Origin: Lepus europaeus
Taxonomy: Eukaryota > Chordata > Mammalia > Lagomorpha > Leporidae
Direction of reading: 5' to 3'
Length of the DNA stretch: 64,000 bases
Assembly: GCF_033115175.1 (NCBI RefSeq)
Contig: NC_084850.1
Location: 15,531,218-15,595,217, forward strand
The position numbers were made by a program, and so were the translations under genes. Below are positions 1 to 16,032 of the stretch, piece by piece. The stretch's first letter is position 1; each line of letters opens with the position of its first letter. The notes beneath the pieces were generated by a model. It searched no databases and was not told where the DNA came from. It saw only the letters and a program-made list of their open reading frames with translations.

Positions 1-318
1 AAAACACAGGTAGAAGGAATACATCCCTGGTATTACACAGCACAGTAGTGTGACTACAGTTCACAATAATGTATATCTTCTGAAAATTTTTAATTGTAAA
101 AGCATTTTACAGTTTACTTTAAGCTAGGAGGTGCTTGTGTGAATATGAACCTTTGGCTATGTCTGGTCCTTTACCAAAAGTTTTCAGTCCATCAGGGTAG
201 CCCCCTTTATTGTAATGGGGTCAGACCCCATGCCCACCTTGGTATTTCTCTGTATCTTTAAATGAACACCCTACAGAGGTTCATTGCCCTGTTTTTTATT
301 TCTTCCATTTCTCAATAG
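1..318 (+). other. ATP11B: ATP11B intron (partial, upstream of first visible exon)
   Basis: Intronic sequence that runs in from outside the window. It ends in a pyrimidine-rich tract and a CAATAG acceptor at 313-318, directly before the first recognisable ATP11B exon. I see no repeat or gene of its own in it. Confidence 0.75.
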
Positions 319-454
319 GAAAATTACTGGTAATGCCATGCTACAGTTGGGCCCCTTCTTATATTGGACATTTCTGGCTGCCTTTGAAGGGACAGTGTTC
401 TTCTTTGGGACTTACTTTCTTTTTCAGACTGCGTCCCTGGAAGAAAATGGAAAG
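319..454 (+). CDS. ATP11B: ATP11B exon encoding transmembrane segment M7
   Basis: Coding exon of ATP11B, a P4-ATPase that flips aminophospholipids to the cytosolic leaflet of endosomal and Golgi-type membranes together with a CDC50/TMEM30 subunit. The first base completes a codon and the next 45 codons read [20 protein letters not shown] onward to EENGK. The run [20 protein letters not shown] is the seventh membrane helix of the family. The acceptor is AG at 317-318. The donor is AAG|GTAAAA after 454, leaving phase 0. Reading through the donor gives only a short non-homologous tail, which supports the boundary. The ATP11A and ATP11C paralogues differ clearly here, so the assignment to ATP11B (from remembered family sequences) is firm. 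Confidence 0.93.
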
Positions 455-2542
<2,088 letters not shown>

Positions 2543-3454
2543 TAAATGTACTTAACACCATTTTGGTAACACTTTCTGCTCTTATCCTAATGTATCATTT
2601 TTGTCTCCTAATCTTTATTTTTGTTACTGTTTGTTATTCAAGCCTTTGTCTGAATGCTTACTAAAATATATGCGATGCTAGGGATTTTGGCATTTGTAAA
2701 CTATTTGTTAGCCATTATTTTAGTGTCTATTCTTTCTAATTTATTTTTAAATTCAAACACCATATTCTGTAAATCTGGTCTTTTTAATCTTTATGATAAA
2801 TGACATATAAATAGGCTTTGAATGAGTATGTGTGTATGTGTGTTTCCATCTTAAGTACTTGCATCTTTTTAAAAATTATATATCTTTTAAGAACTCGAGG
2901 CTCAAAAGTAATTTGAGTGCTTGACATAGCTAAATAAGTATCCATGAGCCACATTCATGTGTAAAAGAACTTGGTAGTAATGAAACTTCATAAAATGCAT
3001 TTATCACTGAAATTTACCCATCTTCCTGATGAAGTGCCTAAGAATATACAATATGCAACACACAAGAGGGATAATTTTGAGAAAATCATTGTCATTGACG
3101 TGTAACCATTAAATAATTCTTTGAAGCCTCATGAAATGTTACCCTTGAGTCCCATAATATGGGTCTCTCTTGTAGTTGAAAGCATAATCAAATTATTTTT
3201 ATCATTATAAAAAAAAAGCACCACACATGAGGTTCAAGTATGAGTATCTTTACATGAACTCCAACATATACAATGGCAAGAACCAGAACCAGGAAGCATA
3301 ATTGTCAAAGAACTTCTCTAATCATTTTTCCTTTTAAATATTTGTTCCTAGATCATTTTTCATATCAAATAGAGCTTACATGTGTTTCCATTACTCATCT
3401 ACTGTTTCAACAATATTTAGGACTTTAAAGGGACATGTTACAATTCATCTTAGT

Positions 3455-3660
3455 TTATCCGCTTAATAGCACAATGTCCTTTGGCAAGTGACTTCACTTC
3501 TCTGTGCCTCAGTTTGCTTTTCTATAAAATATGTAAAAGTGGCACTTTCATGTCCTAGAGTTTTTGTGGAAAGTCATTTAATAAATACATGTAAAACATT
3601 TTGAATGGTGTCTGGCACATAGAGTATGCTCATTAGAATAAATGCTAGTTGTTACTATTT
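3455..3660 (+). repeat. MIR SINE, sense
   Basis: The order of motifs fits a mammalian-wide MIR: a tract about sparing-time and spending (GACTTCACTTCTCTGTGCCTC, then AGTTTGC) followed by a TGTCTGGCACATAGAGTATGC core and a GCTCATTAG end. It is diverged and has no target-site duplication I could find. Confidence 0.7.
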
Positions 3661-4124
3661 ATTTTTTTTACAAACTCATGATTTGGAATGGAAACCCCCT
3701 TTGCCTCTTTTCCCCCTTCAGCTTTGCATATGACTCCTTAATAATAAGAATCAGCCTCATTTTAACATATTTCATGTGTATCCTCCTCTTTGAATTAGTT
3801 TTATTGTGACATTTTCCATAGCCACCTAGAAGGTTCAAATTGAAGATGAATCTGCATTAACAATGTTATCAACATCCTGTTTATGAATGAAAAACTGTAA
3901 CAGAAAACTGCGGGCTATGATGTCACTGCAATTAACAAAACCAAGACACCAGTAAATGCTCTGGATATTAGCCCAAGTGACCTAGCAGTTTTAAGCAAGC
4001 AGAGCAGACTATAATTTATTATTATATCACTTTTGAAACCCCCGGTCCTACAATCTGAAAACATGATAAATTCTGGAGGAAACATGAAGAGATCAAAATC
4101 TAAGGCAACAAGGACTGGCATTGC

Positions 4125-4442
4125 AGTAAAGTAGGTTAAACCACTCCTGTGACACCTACATCCCATATGAGCACGAGTTAGAGTCCTGGATGCTCCACTT
4201 CTGATACAGCTAATGTGTATCAGCTAATACTAATGTGCCTGGGAAGGCAGGAGAAAATTGCCCAAGTACTTGGGCCCCTGCTTCCCAATGTGGGAGACCT
4301 GGCTTCATCTAGATCCAGCCCCAACTGTCTTGGCCATTTGGGGAGTGAATCAATGGATGGAAGATCTCTTTCTCTCTGTCTGTCTGCCTCTGTATCTCTC
4401 TTTATGTGTAACTGTCCATTTCAAGTAAATGATATTTTTTTA
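4125..4442 (+). mobile_element. CSINE (lagomorph C repeat), sense, old copy
   Basis: Recognisable by CATCCCATATGAGCA, GCCCAAGTACTTGGGCCCCT, GTGGGAGACCTGG, GCCATTTGGGGAGTGAATCA and GGAAGATCTC, then a CT-rich stretch and a T-rich end. The tRNA-like head is poorly preserved, so this is an older insertion. It lies in an ATP11B intron in the gene's orientation. Confidence 0.88.
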
Positions 4443-5030
4443 AAAAATTTAAGGCGACTGAACATTTTCTTAAGTTAATGGAATAAAGACAAGTTCTGTG
4501 ATTGGAAAGGCACATTGCATATTCAGACCTGTGACCATTACTACATGATGTTAGATGTATAAAACTAGTTGCCTTTGCATTTAATGACTCCTGTCTTGTG
4601 TTTGGGCCTTCATGACTCCTTTGTATAGTTTTTCTACCCTTGCTAACTACCACTTCCTTCTCTTACTTCTTTTCAGCATACCTGCCTACACCAACTTGGC
4701 CATCATTTTCCTGGGTGCCACTACCTGAGGACTTGGGGCCCCAGACTCCTGGATGTTACCATTACTTTATGCCTTACCTATCTCTCAGTATTAAAGCATC
4801 TGCAGCCTCCATAACTCCTAACTACTTGGTTTGACAATATCTGCATGCTTGTACTCTAGAGTTTAGAGACCATAGGGCAGAGCTCAGCATTCTTACCCTA
4901 GCTCTTTGAAAAGTCTGAATTCTGTTTCTATTTTAGTTCTACTTCTAGATTCCTGAGCCAAGTTAGTTCCTGCCATAGCTACCATATTGTATGCAAGTTA
5001 TCAGAGACTATAGCATTTTACTTGGTGTAA

Positions 5031-5177
<147 letters not shown>

Positions 5178-5582
5178 TAAGCAGCTATACTTGTGTGAGA
5201 AATATGTAAATAACAAATGGATGTATATATATGTACATTGTATATGTAAACACTCCTCATACTTTTAAAGTTTTGGTTATGTAAGAAGGTAGGTCTTTCA
5301 TATTAATGGACCAAATGTTGTTGCCAGTAACACTGATAATTTCAGGTAAGATTTCAAATTTTATAACCACAATAGTTATTCAAAAGACTTCCCTTTGGTA
5401 GTCTGTTAAATCTTTCAATTTGAAGGTATGTAAATATGTCTCCATGAAGTGAAGCTAATTTCTATCATTACCTTCCAATGTAATTTCCAGTGGAAATATT
5501 CTTTCTCTGAAATTTCTTATACTTATATTCTGGCCAATAGTTTCATTTTATCCATTTGGACTTAATTTTCTCTGTATACTTG

Positions 5583-5905
5583 CAGTTGTCCTTTGGTATC
5601 CACAAGGGTTGGTTCCAGGACCCCTAAGGATACCAATATCTGAGGATGCTCAAGTCCCTTTTGTAAAGTGACATACTATTTGCATATAACCCTCACACAT
5701 CTTCCTGTATGCTTTAAATCATCTCTAGATTTCATATAGTATCTAATACAATATAAATGTTGTCTGAATAGTTTTCATACTGTATTAAGGAATATTGACA
5801 AGAACTCTTAGATGTTCTATACAGATGCATTTTTTTCAAATGTTTTCTATTTGTAATTGGTTGAATCCATGGATACAGAACTTGAGGATACTAAAGGCTG
5901 ACTCT
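5583..5905. mobile_element. MER2-like Tigger-group DNA transposon remnant
   Basis: The ends form a long imperfect inverted repeat: AGTTGTCCTTTGGTATCCAC at the left pairs with GAGGATACTAAAGGCTGACT at the right. Internal CTTTAAATCATCTCTAGAT and GTATCTAATACAATATAAAT match what I remember of the non-autonomous MER2 family. There is no coding capacity. Confidence 0.78.
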
Positions 5906-6886
5906 ATTACTTGTCATTTGGCTCACTGTAGGTATGCTCAGGTACAAGATATACACCACTCAATTTTCAAAGGAGTTTATCTTGAAATCACCTTCTCGCT
6001 GTTTTTGGGGGAGGCTCCATATAATAACCTTAAAATTTGTTTGGTACACCTTTATGCAGTAGGCATTTATTCAGAATTGATTTTATGCTTGGTACTCTAT
6101 GGTATACAGAAATGAATGACTGTACACTGCTTCAAGAAGATTATAGTCCAGTGAAGAACACATAAGCTGTGATTGGGGGAATTGTAAGCAATGAAAACAA
6201 GTTAGATATACATCTTCTTTCCTTACTCCCCAGGTCCTATGTTTTGCTTTTTAAATTTCTAAGAAATTTTCATTTATCAGTGGCTTCCCCTGACAAGGAT
6301 GCCAGCAGCAGAGATCATGTAGAAGTAATCCATGGGGTAACATTCCAGAAGTACATATGTTCATTGCTTTGAATAAAATCTTACATACAAAACATTTTAC
6401 CACAGAGATATTGAGACCATCCTTATTTTCCCTTGGGACTTAATTAGAAGAAACTTTTACTGTTTTGTAAAGCTTTTTAGTAATACCCTTAATTTTTTCA
6501 TAAATCCAATCACTTAAGGACATACCACCTCCAAAAATTATAATTACAGCATATATTTGGTACTTCTATAGGTAATGATTGAAAGCAATGAAGCTGAAGG
6601 AAGTTTCTGTTTTCTTTAATAATGTACAAATAAGTCAAAGTTGATTAACCAAATGCAACACAGAATTATATTTTCACTCAGAATACTGTAATTCTGTCTG
6701 TGAATCTGTGTAATGAACATCTTAACTAATGCTAAATTCCCACAAGAATAAAATGTTTCTAATAAACTAGTTTCTAACCCTTTCCACAGACTTATTCCTT
6801 ATTAATTAAGACCAAGTCTTTAAATGATTAGAACATTGTCACACCTGTTTCTATTCATTAGTGATACTTACTGAAAAATATGGTAG

Positions 6887-7424
6887 TTTCCTCTCTTACC
6901 CACAGTTTCACTTTCCATGGTTTCAATTAATTCCAGTCAGCCGTGGTCCAAAAATGTTACATGGAAAATTTCAGAAATAAAAGAATTCAGAAGTTTTAAA
7001 TTGAGTAATGTTCTGAGTAATGTGATGAAATCCTACTCTAATCTGTCCTGGATGTTGATTCATCCCTTTGTCCAGCATAGCTATGCTGTATATGATACCT
7101 GCCTACTAGGTACTTCATAGCTGTCTCTGTTACCAGATCAAGTGTTGCAACATCACTGGGCTTTCTGTTAAAATAACCCTTTTTTACTTAATAATGGCCC
7201 CAAACCACAAGAATAGTGATGCTTGAAACTTTATACATTACATTATTATCATTGTTCTATTTTATTATCAGTTAATGTTCATCTCTTACACTGCCCAATT
7301 TATAAATTAAACTCTGTGTCTGTATACAAAAAAGCTACAGTCATCTGTTTAGGGCTTAGTACACTATACAGTTTTTGGGGCACCTATTTGGAGTCTTTCA
7401 ACAGTCTGAGGGGACTACTTTGTT
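6887..7424. mobile_element. Tigger-like DNA transposon remnant with transposase start
   Basis: The left end (GTAGTTTCCTCTCTTACCC) and the right end (GAGGGGACTACT) are terminal-repeat-like. ATGGCCCCAAACCACAAGAA at 7194 is a decayed copy of the Tigger transposase start (M-A-P-then basic residues, then SDA) that runs into a stop after about a dozen codons. The transposase body is missing, so this is an internally deleted passenger. It is clearly not an ATP11B exon. Confidence 0.7.
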
Positions 7425-8851
7425 AATAAATCTTTTTTCTACTTTGTTGCCTGATGTACTGTCCTTATGTAAAGCTATATGAAGTGAGCTACTACATGAA
7501 TATAAACTTATCAAGTATCCAGCAAAATGTGACTAGAAATTATGTGAAACTTCAGCTTAATGCTAGTTGCAAATAATGTCTCTGAGCATGTTTTACCATG
7601 AGGCATTGAGACACACCCCCTCTTTTGGGGTGGGCAGTGAGAATGATTTCTGAGCCCAAACCCAATTAAGGAATAACAGCTTTTGTTTTTCACTGCCTTC
7701 CTACAAAATTTCACAGATGCCATCAAGGTAAAAATAAATTCTAGAAGTATTAATCACATGATATTTTATGTATGGTGCACAGGAACACTCTTTAATCACC
7801 TGCCAGTTTTCTGTTGGATCCTTGTTATATAGCTCAGTTAACTACCTGTGAAATTATTCAAGATACTTTAAAGAGTTATAAAGAGGAAGAGCTCTACAAA
7901 AGTCTTTTATGTATGGCATGCTTTTCCTAGAAATTCTGTTTATTGTAGGCCTCATGAGCTTTTACACTTCAATGTTTTTCTCACTTTTATTCCACAATCT
8001 AGTCCTCATATCTAGGCCTCACAAATTTGAATGTTACATTAGGATGCACAAACACTGATTTTCAAATGAAAGACCAGTCTGTCTTCATTATGCATGATCT
8101 AATAAATGGGACTGGCTAGTTACCTATCTTGAATCTTAATCCTAGAATAGTCTTATGTGAAACCAGAGTGGCCACTTCCTGTCAGTTTAGAACAGCAGTA
8201 AATTAGCTTAGCTAATAAGGCTTTCTGAGGTTCAGCTCAGATGGGAAGGGAAACTGGCTGTGTGCTTCTAAATGGTGACTGACTACAGTGGACAACTTAT
8301 ATTGAAGTCTAGCTTGAGAATGAGTGGGTCTTACTGGACTTCTGGATTCCAAGGATTAATGTTCTATTAGCAACATTCTGCAGTCTATCAACCTTTTTGA
8401 CACACACACACACTTACCCAGTATATACTTGTGAATTACAATAGTAATTGTAATGAAATGAAAAGCTCTACAATCCATTTTTGCAGTATTTCTATAGAGT
8501 TTAAGAGGGGAATATTATAAAAATGTCTTTTAGCTTTTTGAATGTGAAATAAAAATCCATCCCTATATTAATAAAACAGCTGAGGGAATTAAATGCTTAG
8601 TAGGATAAAAATTAGTCATCGTTTCTCTTGAATACCTTTGAAACTCTGGCATTTTCTAATGCATACAAATATTCACAGTTGGCAGCTTTAGAGTTGATTG
8701 CCTGATTGTTTTCAAGTCAGATGCATTTTATTTTCTCCCCTTTGATTATCATTTCATTTCTTTCCAAACATTTGTTAAATGAAATTTGTTTACTACTTTT
8801 GGCACATTCTAGACAGGATTATTTTTATTACTCTAAGGAAGATTTTTTTAA

Positions 8852-9112
<261 letters not shown>

Positions 9113-10197
9113 TAATCTAATTTTTGGAAGGGGCTTCAGTATCTGCCGTGAACTAAAAACTATATTTAGAGAATTGCATTAGTTACAGCATGTTAAACCC
9201 CTCCTTACAGGTTCATCACTTAATTTCCTCTTCTGCATAAAAAGTATAGTAAAAACTTCGTTATCCAATGCAGGTGGTAAGTAGATTCCTTAAAAGTGTT
9301 CTATGTGATCTTTAGCAATCCATATGGAGTATCACATGTGCTCCATATGGAATTATAAAAGGAAAAAATGAATTTATTTTTGTATTTAGCCTAGAGTTTT
9401 TACACCAGGAATTTCCACACCAACATTTCAGCTTTAACCTTAGAAATTTCCCTGGGGGCTGTCTGCAGATTTTTTTTTTCTGTTGATAATCTCAATTTGC
9501 CTTTTTCAAACCATTCCCCTTTCTTTAATTATAGTGCTGCTTAATCTCTGTGTTGCTTCTAGCCCTGTCTGTCCAGCAGTATATTTGAACCAAAGAGAAT
9601 TCCCTGGATGTAGTTTCTACATCCTAACCCTCTGAACACACATACAAAAAATCTAGATTGCTTTATTTTTACCAAATCATGAATTTCCTCTGGAAATCAA
9701 ATGTTTCCCTCTGTTGCATTCTCTGATATCTTTTGAATGCGTCTGAAAATCCCTTAAAAAGTGAAAGGGGTAGATTAGCCTGGAAAGTGAAACTTCTGGA
9801 AGATTTTGACCAGTGGTTTAATTAAATATGTCATTTTACTGCTAACACTACCTCATTTGGCTAACCAGAACGCTTTCTGTTATATTGATGCCAACTAGAT
9901 CTTTGTAGCCCCTGCAAGGCTGAATTTTCAAGAAATTGCCTAATCTATGACTACCTGACTTATTTTATCAAATTTGCCAACAACTTTAGCCATCAAATTT
10001 GCCATCAACTTTAGTTGATGGAAGTTTTACGTATTGAATTGATAGAATCCAGTGATTGATGTTATGCAGATATGGGGGCCTGACATGATTAGATCAATAA
10101 AATATTCAGTGATTGTAACTATAAAATAGAAGCTTCATGTCATAAGTCACTCCCAAAAGCAACACAACTGCCAGCGGCATAAGCTACTTTGGTTCTT

Positions 10198-10528
10198 TTT
10201 TTTTTTTTTTCCTTCCTTTGACAGGCAGAGTTAGACAGTAAGAGAGAGACAGAAGCTCTTCCTTCCATTGGTTCACCCCCCAAATGGCCACTACGGCTGG
10301 CACGCCGCGCCGATCCAAAGCCAGGAGCCAGGTGCTTCCTCCTGGTCTCCCATGTGGGTGCAGGGCCCAAGCACTTGGGCCATTCTCCACTCCCTTCCTG
10401 GGCCGCAGCAGAGAGCTGGGCTGGAAGAGGAGCAACCGGTACAGAATCTGGCGCCCCAACTTGGACTAGAACCTGGGGTACCAGCGCCACGAGCAGAGGA
10501 TTAGCCAAGTGAGCCACGGCACCTGCCG
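10198..10528 (-). mobile_element. CSINE, antisense, young subfamily
   Basis: Complete antisense C repeat: poly-T tail first, then CTGACAGG-type tail, body and GCC-rich head. It is flanked by a perfect 18-base target duplication (TAAGCTACTTTGGTTCTT at 10180-10197 and 10529-10546), proof of insertion by target-primed reverse transcription. It belongs to the subset with an extra B-box-like segment. Several long open frames on both strands here are SINE-internal and not genes. Confidence 0.97.
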
Positions 10529-11422
10529 TAAGCTACTTTGGTTCTTGAAATATAAGACCAGTCAGCGTATACTTATGTAGTCAGAATTCTCCTGAATTCC
10601 AGTACTTCCACATGCCTTAAGGGCTGGAACTGGACCCAATAATGTTAGGCTTGCTAAGACTGTGTTATTTCACCATTTAATCCTTCTAGCCTTTGACTAA
10701 CTCCTCCCAGCTGGATTTTCTTAGTTTTAGGATAGAAAAGCAGCATTTAATTACCTGATTATACTTTAGTACCTGTTGTACAGGAGTAAAACATATTGAT
10801 ACAAAAGGTTCCTCCAGGAGTAGCTCAAAAGGCAATTTATATGAAGCCAAATAGAAAATGCTATAGTACGAAATGGCTTGATGCCTTTTCGTAATATAGA
10901 ATTTGTCTGGGGAGGATCTCTGAGTTGCTCTTCCATTCTCCTCTTTGGTAGTATACTGTGGGGTACTCCCAAATGTTTTTTCTTAATTTTGATAATGGGG
11001 CTCATAGTAAATAATGGCCTATACCTAGCTTCATGCTCTAAAGATGACACCAACATTTCAGAAACCAAAATCTTTAAATATGTCATCTTCTTCCTTAATC
11101 CGTCTTTATTTAAAAAATTAGACATTGGCTGAAAATGATTTTTGCATAGGCCATTGAGTGGAGGAACGCTACTAGGCAGTCACAGAAAAAGACTTAGAAC
11201 ATTTTCTTTCCTTGAAAACAACGGATTCCAAACTTCTGTGGAACGTATGAATATGGAGTTTTGGGGTTGCAACCCTTTTTTCTTAGCATCATTGAATGTT
11301 GTCAGTGGTTCAGCATGAAATTTGTCTTGAGATATATCTATGGTAGGAGGTATTTACTGTCTGTACTATAGTTTGGCAGGCTGATATCCTAGAACAACTG
11401 GGAAAATTTACATGTCATTTTC

Positions 11423-11446
11423 ATTCATTCATTCATTCATTCATTT
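11423..11446. repeat. (ATTC)n microsatellite
   Basis: Six ATTC units followed by ATTTATTCC. It lies at the edge of L2-like sequence (AACATTTATTGAACCACCTA). Confidence 0.85.
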
Positions 11447-11787
11447 ATTCCTACCGTCATTGAATCAGTAAACATTTATTGAACCACCTACTGATGAACA
11501 TCTCTCTTTACATCCAATGTCTGAAAGGCTAAATGGTTTTTCAGACTAAAGGATTTTGAGAGTTGCAAATGAGGCAAACTATTGTGGGCACTCTGCGGGG
11601 CTTCCTCTTAATTTATACAAAGTAGTGTATATGAATGCATAAAGGGCAACTGAACCAAGGCAGCCACAGATACTCTTATAAGTTATATCCTCTTACATAG
11701 GGCCCCATTTGGACATATCACGGAGGCAGAGGTCAACTTCTAGTAAAGAACAATGAATGCCTGACTTCCCCCAAATACATTAGTCTT

Positions 11788-12130
11788 TTTTAAGATTTAC
11801 TTATTTTATTGGAAAGACAGAACTACAGAATGGGACACACACACAGGAAGCGTGCAAGAGTGAGCTTCCATCTGCTGGTTCATGCCCCCAAATGGCCACA
11901 GCCGCCAAGGCTAATTGAGACCAAAACCAGGAATCTGGAACTCCCTCCGAGTCCATCCCCTACATGTATGGCAAGGGTCCAAGCACTTGGATCATCCTAC
12001 ACTGGTTTCCCAGGTGCATTAGCAGGGGACTGGATCAGAAGTGGAACAGCTAAGACTTGAACCAGTACTCATATGGGATGCTGCCATTGCAAGTGGCAGC
12101 TTAACCCTCTGCACCACAACACTGGCCCCA
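11788..12130 (-). mobile_element. CSINE, antisense, old copy
   Basis: Antisense C repeat with ACTTATTTTATTGGAAAGAC at the tail side, GCCCCCAAATGGCCACAGC in the body and CACCACAACACTGGCCCC at the head end. It is much more diverged than the copy at 10198. Confidence 0.92.
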
Positions 12131-12499
12131 ATATGTTAATCTTTATGCTTAGTGACCAGTAGTCTAACATTCTGGGTGACTTCCTGCTTTGTTCAATATT
12201 CCTTGCTATGATATTGGCCTCACTTTAAAGGGAAACAATGTTTTTTACACTGGGTCTGCCTCATATCCTGACAGGCTCCATAATGGGGTAATGTGTGGGG
12301 CCTTATCTAGAGTAGAAGATCTCAATGACTTCAACCAGTAGGCATCTTGGAGCCCTGTACACACCCACAATGCCTGTGGCAGGTAGGCACATAGGTCTTA
12401 GCAACTGTTTTGAGAAAGAGAGTTAACACTGGGCATTGAAAATTTCTCTGTAGCATTTGAGAAAAAAGCTAAGCCATTTGTATTTAACAATTATGGAAG

Positions 12500-12655
12500 C
12501 AGCCTTATGCTGAATTCCATCTAATTCAGTGTGCATTGCTTGAGGGCCCACTATGAGCCAGCTTGTATCATAGGTATTAGTAATTCGGGGAAGAATCAGA
12601 TTTGGCTCCAGCTCACAAGGAGGCCTCACTCTAGTTAGGTTCCAAAGGATATTCA
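12500..12655 (-). repeat. L2 LINE 3' fragment, antisense
   Basis: GGGCCCACTATGAGCCAGC followed by AGCTCACAAGGAGGC resembles the reverse complement of the ancient L2 3' end (the segment about a cumulative item, a table entry and a first use). It is strongly diverged. Confidence 0.5.
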
Positions 12656-15600
12656 TACAGAATACTACTATAAGCATGTATGAAATAGAAAATAGAATTT
12701 ATGATATGGCTTGACGTCCACAACTAAGCTATTTGAAGATCCAAGTCATTACCTCCTGAAACCTCTAGTAAAGAGGCTAGTTTGGTGGCCTCTACCACAT
12801 ATGAATTTTGGTATAATTATTATAAAGAATACTGCTATCTTAAAAAAATAGATTCCCTTGGTTAGTCAAGGTTGTAGTTAAGCCCCTTTTCCCTCAGCTA
12901 AATTTTCAGCAATCAGATTAATTTATTAACCTTTATTAAAGACCGTAGTGCTTTTCTTTATTTTATAAAGTGATGAAGCTGTGCATTGACATGCTGCTGA
13001 CAATGTATGAGACTGTCTTGGTAGACTGAACAGTGGTACAGCAGGATAACATTTCAAAGAAGGAGGTTTCAAGTTTAGAATTTGGAGTATTTAAAAAAGT
13101 TGTGTTCCTTCTCAGCCCAGCATTGGTGCTCTGTAGATCAATGAGATATACTTGGCCGTTCCAGTCAAGTAATAAATACCTCTCTACATTTTAAATGGAG
13201 GACTTTTCCAAATATCCTTATGTAAAGTTTTCTCATGTAAACCACTATGATTGAAAGGGTGCCTTACCTTTGTCTGCTAGTCATGGGAAGACTAATGAGA
13301 ATGGACCCAGTAAATTGGCCATGCCTAGCCTGAGATGTCTGCAGAAATAGGAAGAAATATCCCATTGTTTTGAGAGATCTTTCAGAAGGGAAGACAAGGA
13401 AAGTAAGACTGTCAGCTGTCAGAGAAAAATTCTCAGGGGAAACACTTTGGAAATTTTGAAGGATACAATTTAACATTGTAATAATAATGGTAATAATAAT
13501 TACCATTGTGGTACTTAACAGTGTCATATACAACCATGAGTTGAGAGGGCAATTGCCCTGTGAATTGGATTAGACAAAAGTAAAGTCAAATCCTAATGTC
13601 GTGGCCATTGGGATGGGCCTTTATCCATTGGCCTCTTTAACATACTACTAACTGAGCTGATGTCAAAACTATCTGGATGACTGCAAAAAATGTAAAAGTT
13701 TCATACTGTTTTAGCTCATTATCTCCAATCCTCTTCACCAGTCTCCCACCAATAGCTAATTCTGTCAATTTTTATTGCTTTATATACTCTTTTTGTGCAT
13801 TCTACTGCTTTCTGTACTTTCATTTTCCCTTTGTTTTCCTTTATAAAGTAGTTTTAACACCTAATCTATTAACCCTGAAGATTTCTGCTTTATGTAAACA
13901 CTTTTATCTCTGATGGTTAGGTAGAAGTTTTTTATCACACCAAAATTTGCTTACAAGTTGCAGTCTTACATAGATAGACTTGTACATTTTGAAACTGACA
14001 CACTGCCTACTATGCTGAGAAGGAAGGTGACTTATACATTAAACATATGGGTGGGGGACTTGATGTCATGTTAACCTTATTGCCACAAAATAGAGATAAC
14101 AGCAATTAAAATTTTTTCTCAGAAGCTAAGTATTTGTTTCTCTAGCTTTTATCAACTTGGTAATTTGCATGTTACCAATATGTCACCAGTTTTCTTCATT
14201 TAAGGTCTGATATGAATAAGAAAATATAGTTATATCAAAATATATGAATAAATTGAAATATTTATCTTTAAAAGTTGTTTATTACCCTCTTTTGGATACA
14301 TATATGTTTTTAGTTGGTTTCTTTCTCTAAGCATAATTTTATTAGGCACTGAGTATATAATATGGGTAATTTTGATTAGCAGAGTTGTTCAACTTATCTC
14401 CAAAATTGACAATTCAACTTCTGTTTTGATTGGACAATGCCAAAACCAAATCTGTAAACTTATAATTTCAGGCACAGAATAAGGGCAGGGGGTGGGGAGT
14501 GGGATATAGCCTCTTAGATGTTCTAGTTAAACTTTATCAATTTTGATGTCTTATGGATATTTTAAAGAAAAAAATTTGCCTACCTTTCGATAGAGGTCTT
14601 TGTAGGGAAGAGGAAAACTAATCAGATTCTGTTAGAACAAAGGAAGGTAAGCATTGGTCCAGAGACAAATGAGACTGTGGTGTCTCCAAATGTTTCCCCA
14701 TTATGTTAGTTTTGATTAGACTTTTTACCTGCAACTGCCAAAGAGCAGTCGATCCCTTTATAGTGTATCTGTGCAATTAGATAGACTGATGATTATTAAT
14801 GGACCCTCGACATAGCTCTATGACCAGTGAGTTTTGAAGAACTGTAGATTAGTGAATTGATGGTTAGAGATAATCCTTACTTTAATAAGAAGCATATTTT
14901 AAAATTGTTATTAAAATATTTTATTAAAAAGTATTTACATTCCCATTTTCAAAATCATTTTAAATTTTTACAGAGAAATAGTAGTTGGCACATATGATAG
15001 ACTATTCTGAACTCTAGGAAGTAATGTCTTCAAAACTAACATGTCGTTTCTACTGCAAATTCTCAAGGTTTCTTTTTAAATGTCTTAGATTTGAGAGAAT
15101 ATTTACTCTCTTTTTTGGTTTCTGCATTTCTCTCTTTTCAACTGCAATTTTCCACCTTTTGTGCAATTGTGAACAAGGTAACGAAACGCCTCCCTTCCTC
15201 AGGAACATCTACTATCTTCATGCTTTCTCAAACTTCCAGCAATCACAGTTTCTCTTGGAGTGAATAAGGTGATTTCCTTTCTTAATGTACCAACATGCTT
15301 GCATTCTCATTTGCCTGACACCATTTTCTGATTCTTTATGAAAAATACTTCTCATCACTCATCTTTATATCTTTTATTAATTCTTAAAGTATTTTGTCAT
15401 TTTATTTGAATCATTTGTTCACCTTCCAAATTGTCATACTGGAGAGGAAGTAATCTTCAAAAGCTTGAACTATAAGTCTGTGGTCTCATTGATTCAAGGT
15501 ATGCAGTAGTAGCCATGGCATGTTAGAACTAGTCTGTTTTCCAGGTCAGGAATGTTTTACACATATTTACCTTTATTTGATACACTCGCAGCACCAGCAC

Positions 15601-15882
15601 AACTCTCAGAGGTGTTCACCAAAAGGATGGTAAGGTTCACTAATCAAACCATACTGACTCATTTTACCATATAACCTACCAGTGCCATTTCAAAAACTCA
15701 AGTTTGCTACTACTGTTAGTTTACTTCTGTGAAAACAATTGGAATTGCAGACTTTCTTAGGCCTTTAAATGTATTCATTTGAATGTTATGCATTTGCTAT
15801 GTAGTGTAACCGCTTGTACTTTTGGCCAGAAGAGAAGTCTATAGGAAATGATTTTTCTTCTACATTTTTTATCACCAGGTAG

Positions 15883-16032
<150 letters not shown>

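Noticed and set aside
5795-6115. A 106-codon open frame in an ATP11B intron
   Set aside because: Its first part is MER2-like transposon sequence and there are no consensus splice sites joining it in frame with ATP11B.
7194-7240. Start codon with an MAP-type peptide inside an ATP11B intron, a possible alternative exon
   Set aside because: It matches the start of a Tigger transposase and ends quickly in stops. The surrounding sequence has transposon ends.
10140-10517. A 125-codon open frame on the - strand and overlapping frames on both strands
   Set aside because: All lie inside the GC-rich antisense CSINE 10198-10528, which is bounded by a perfect target duplication. GC-rich SINEs generate such frames routinely.
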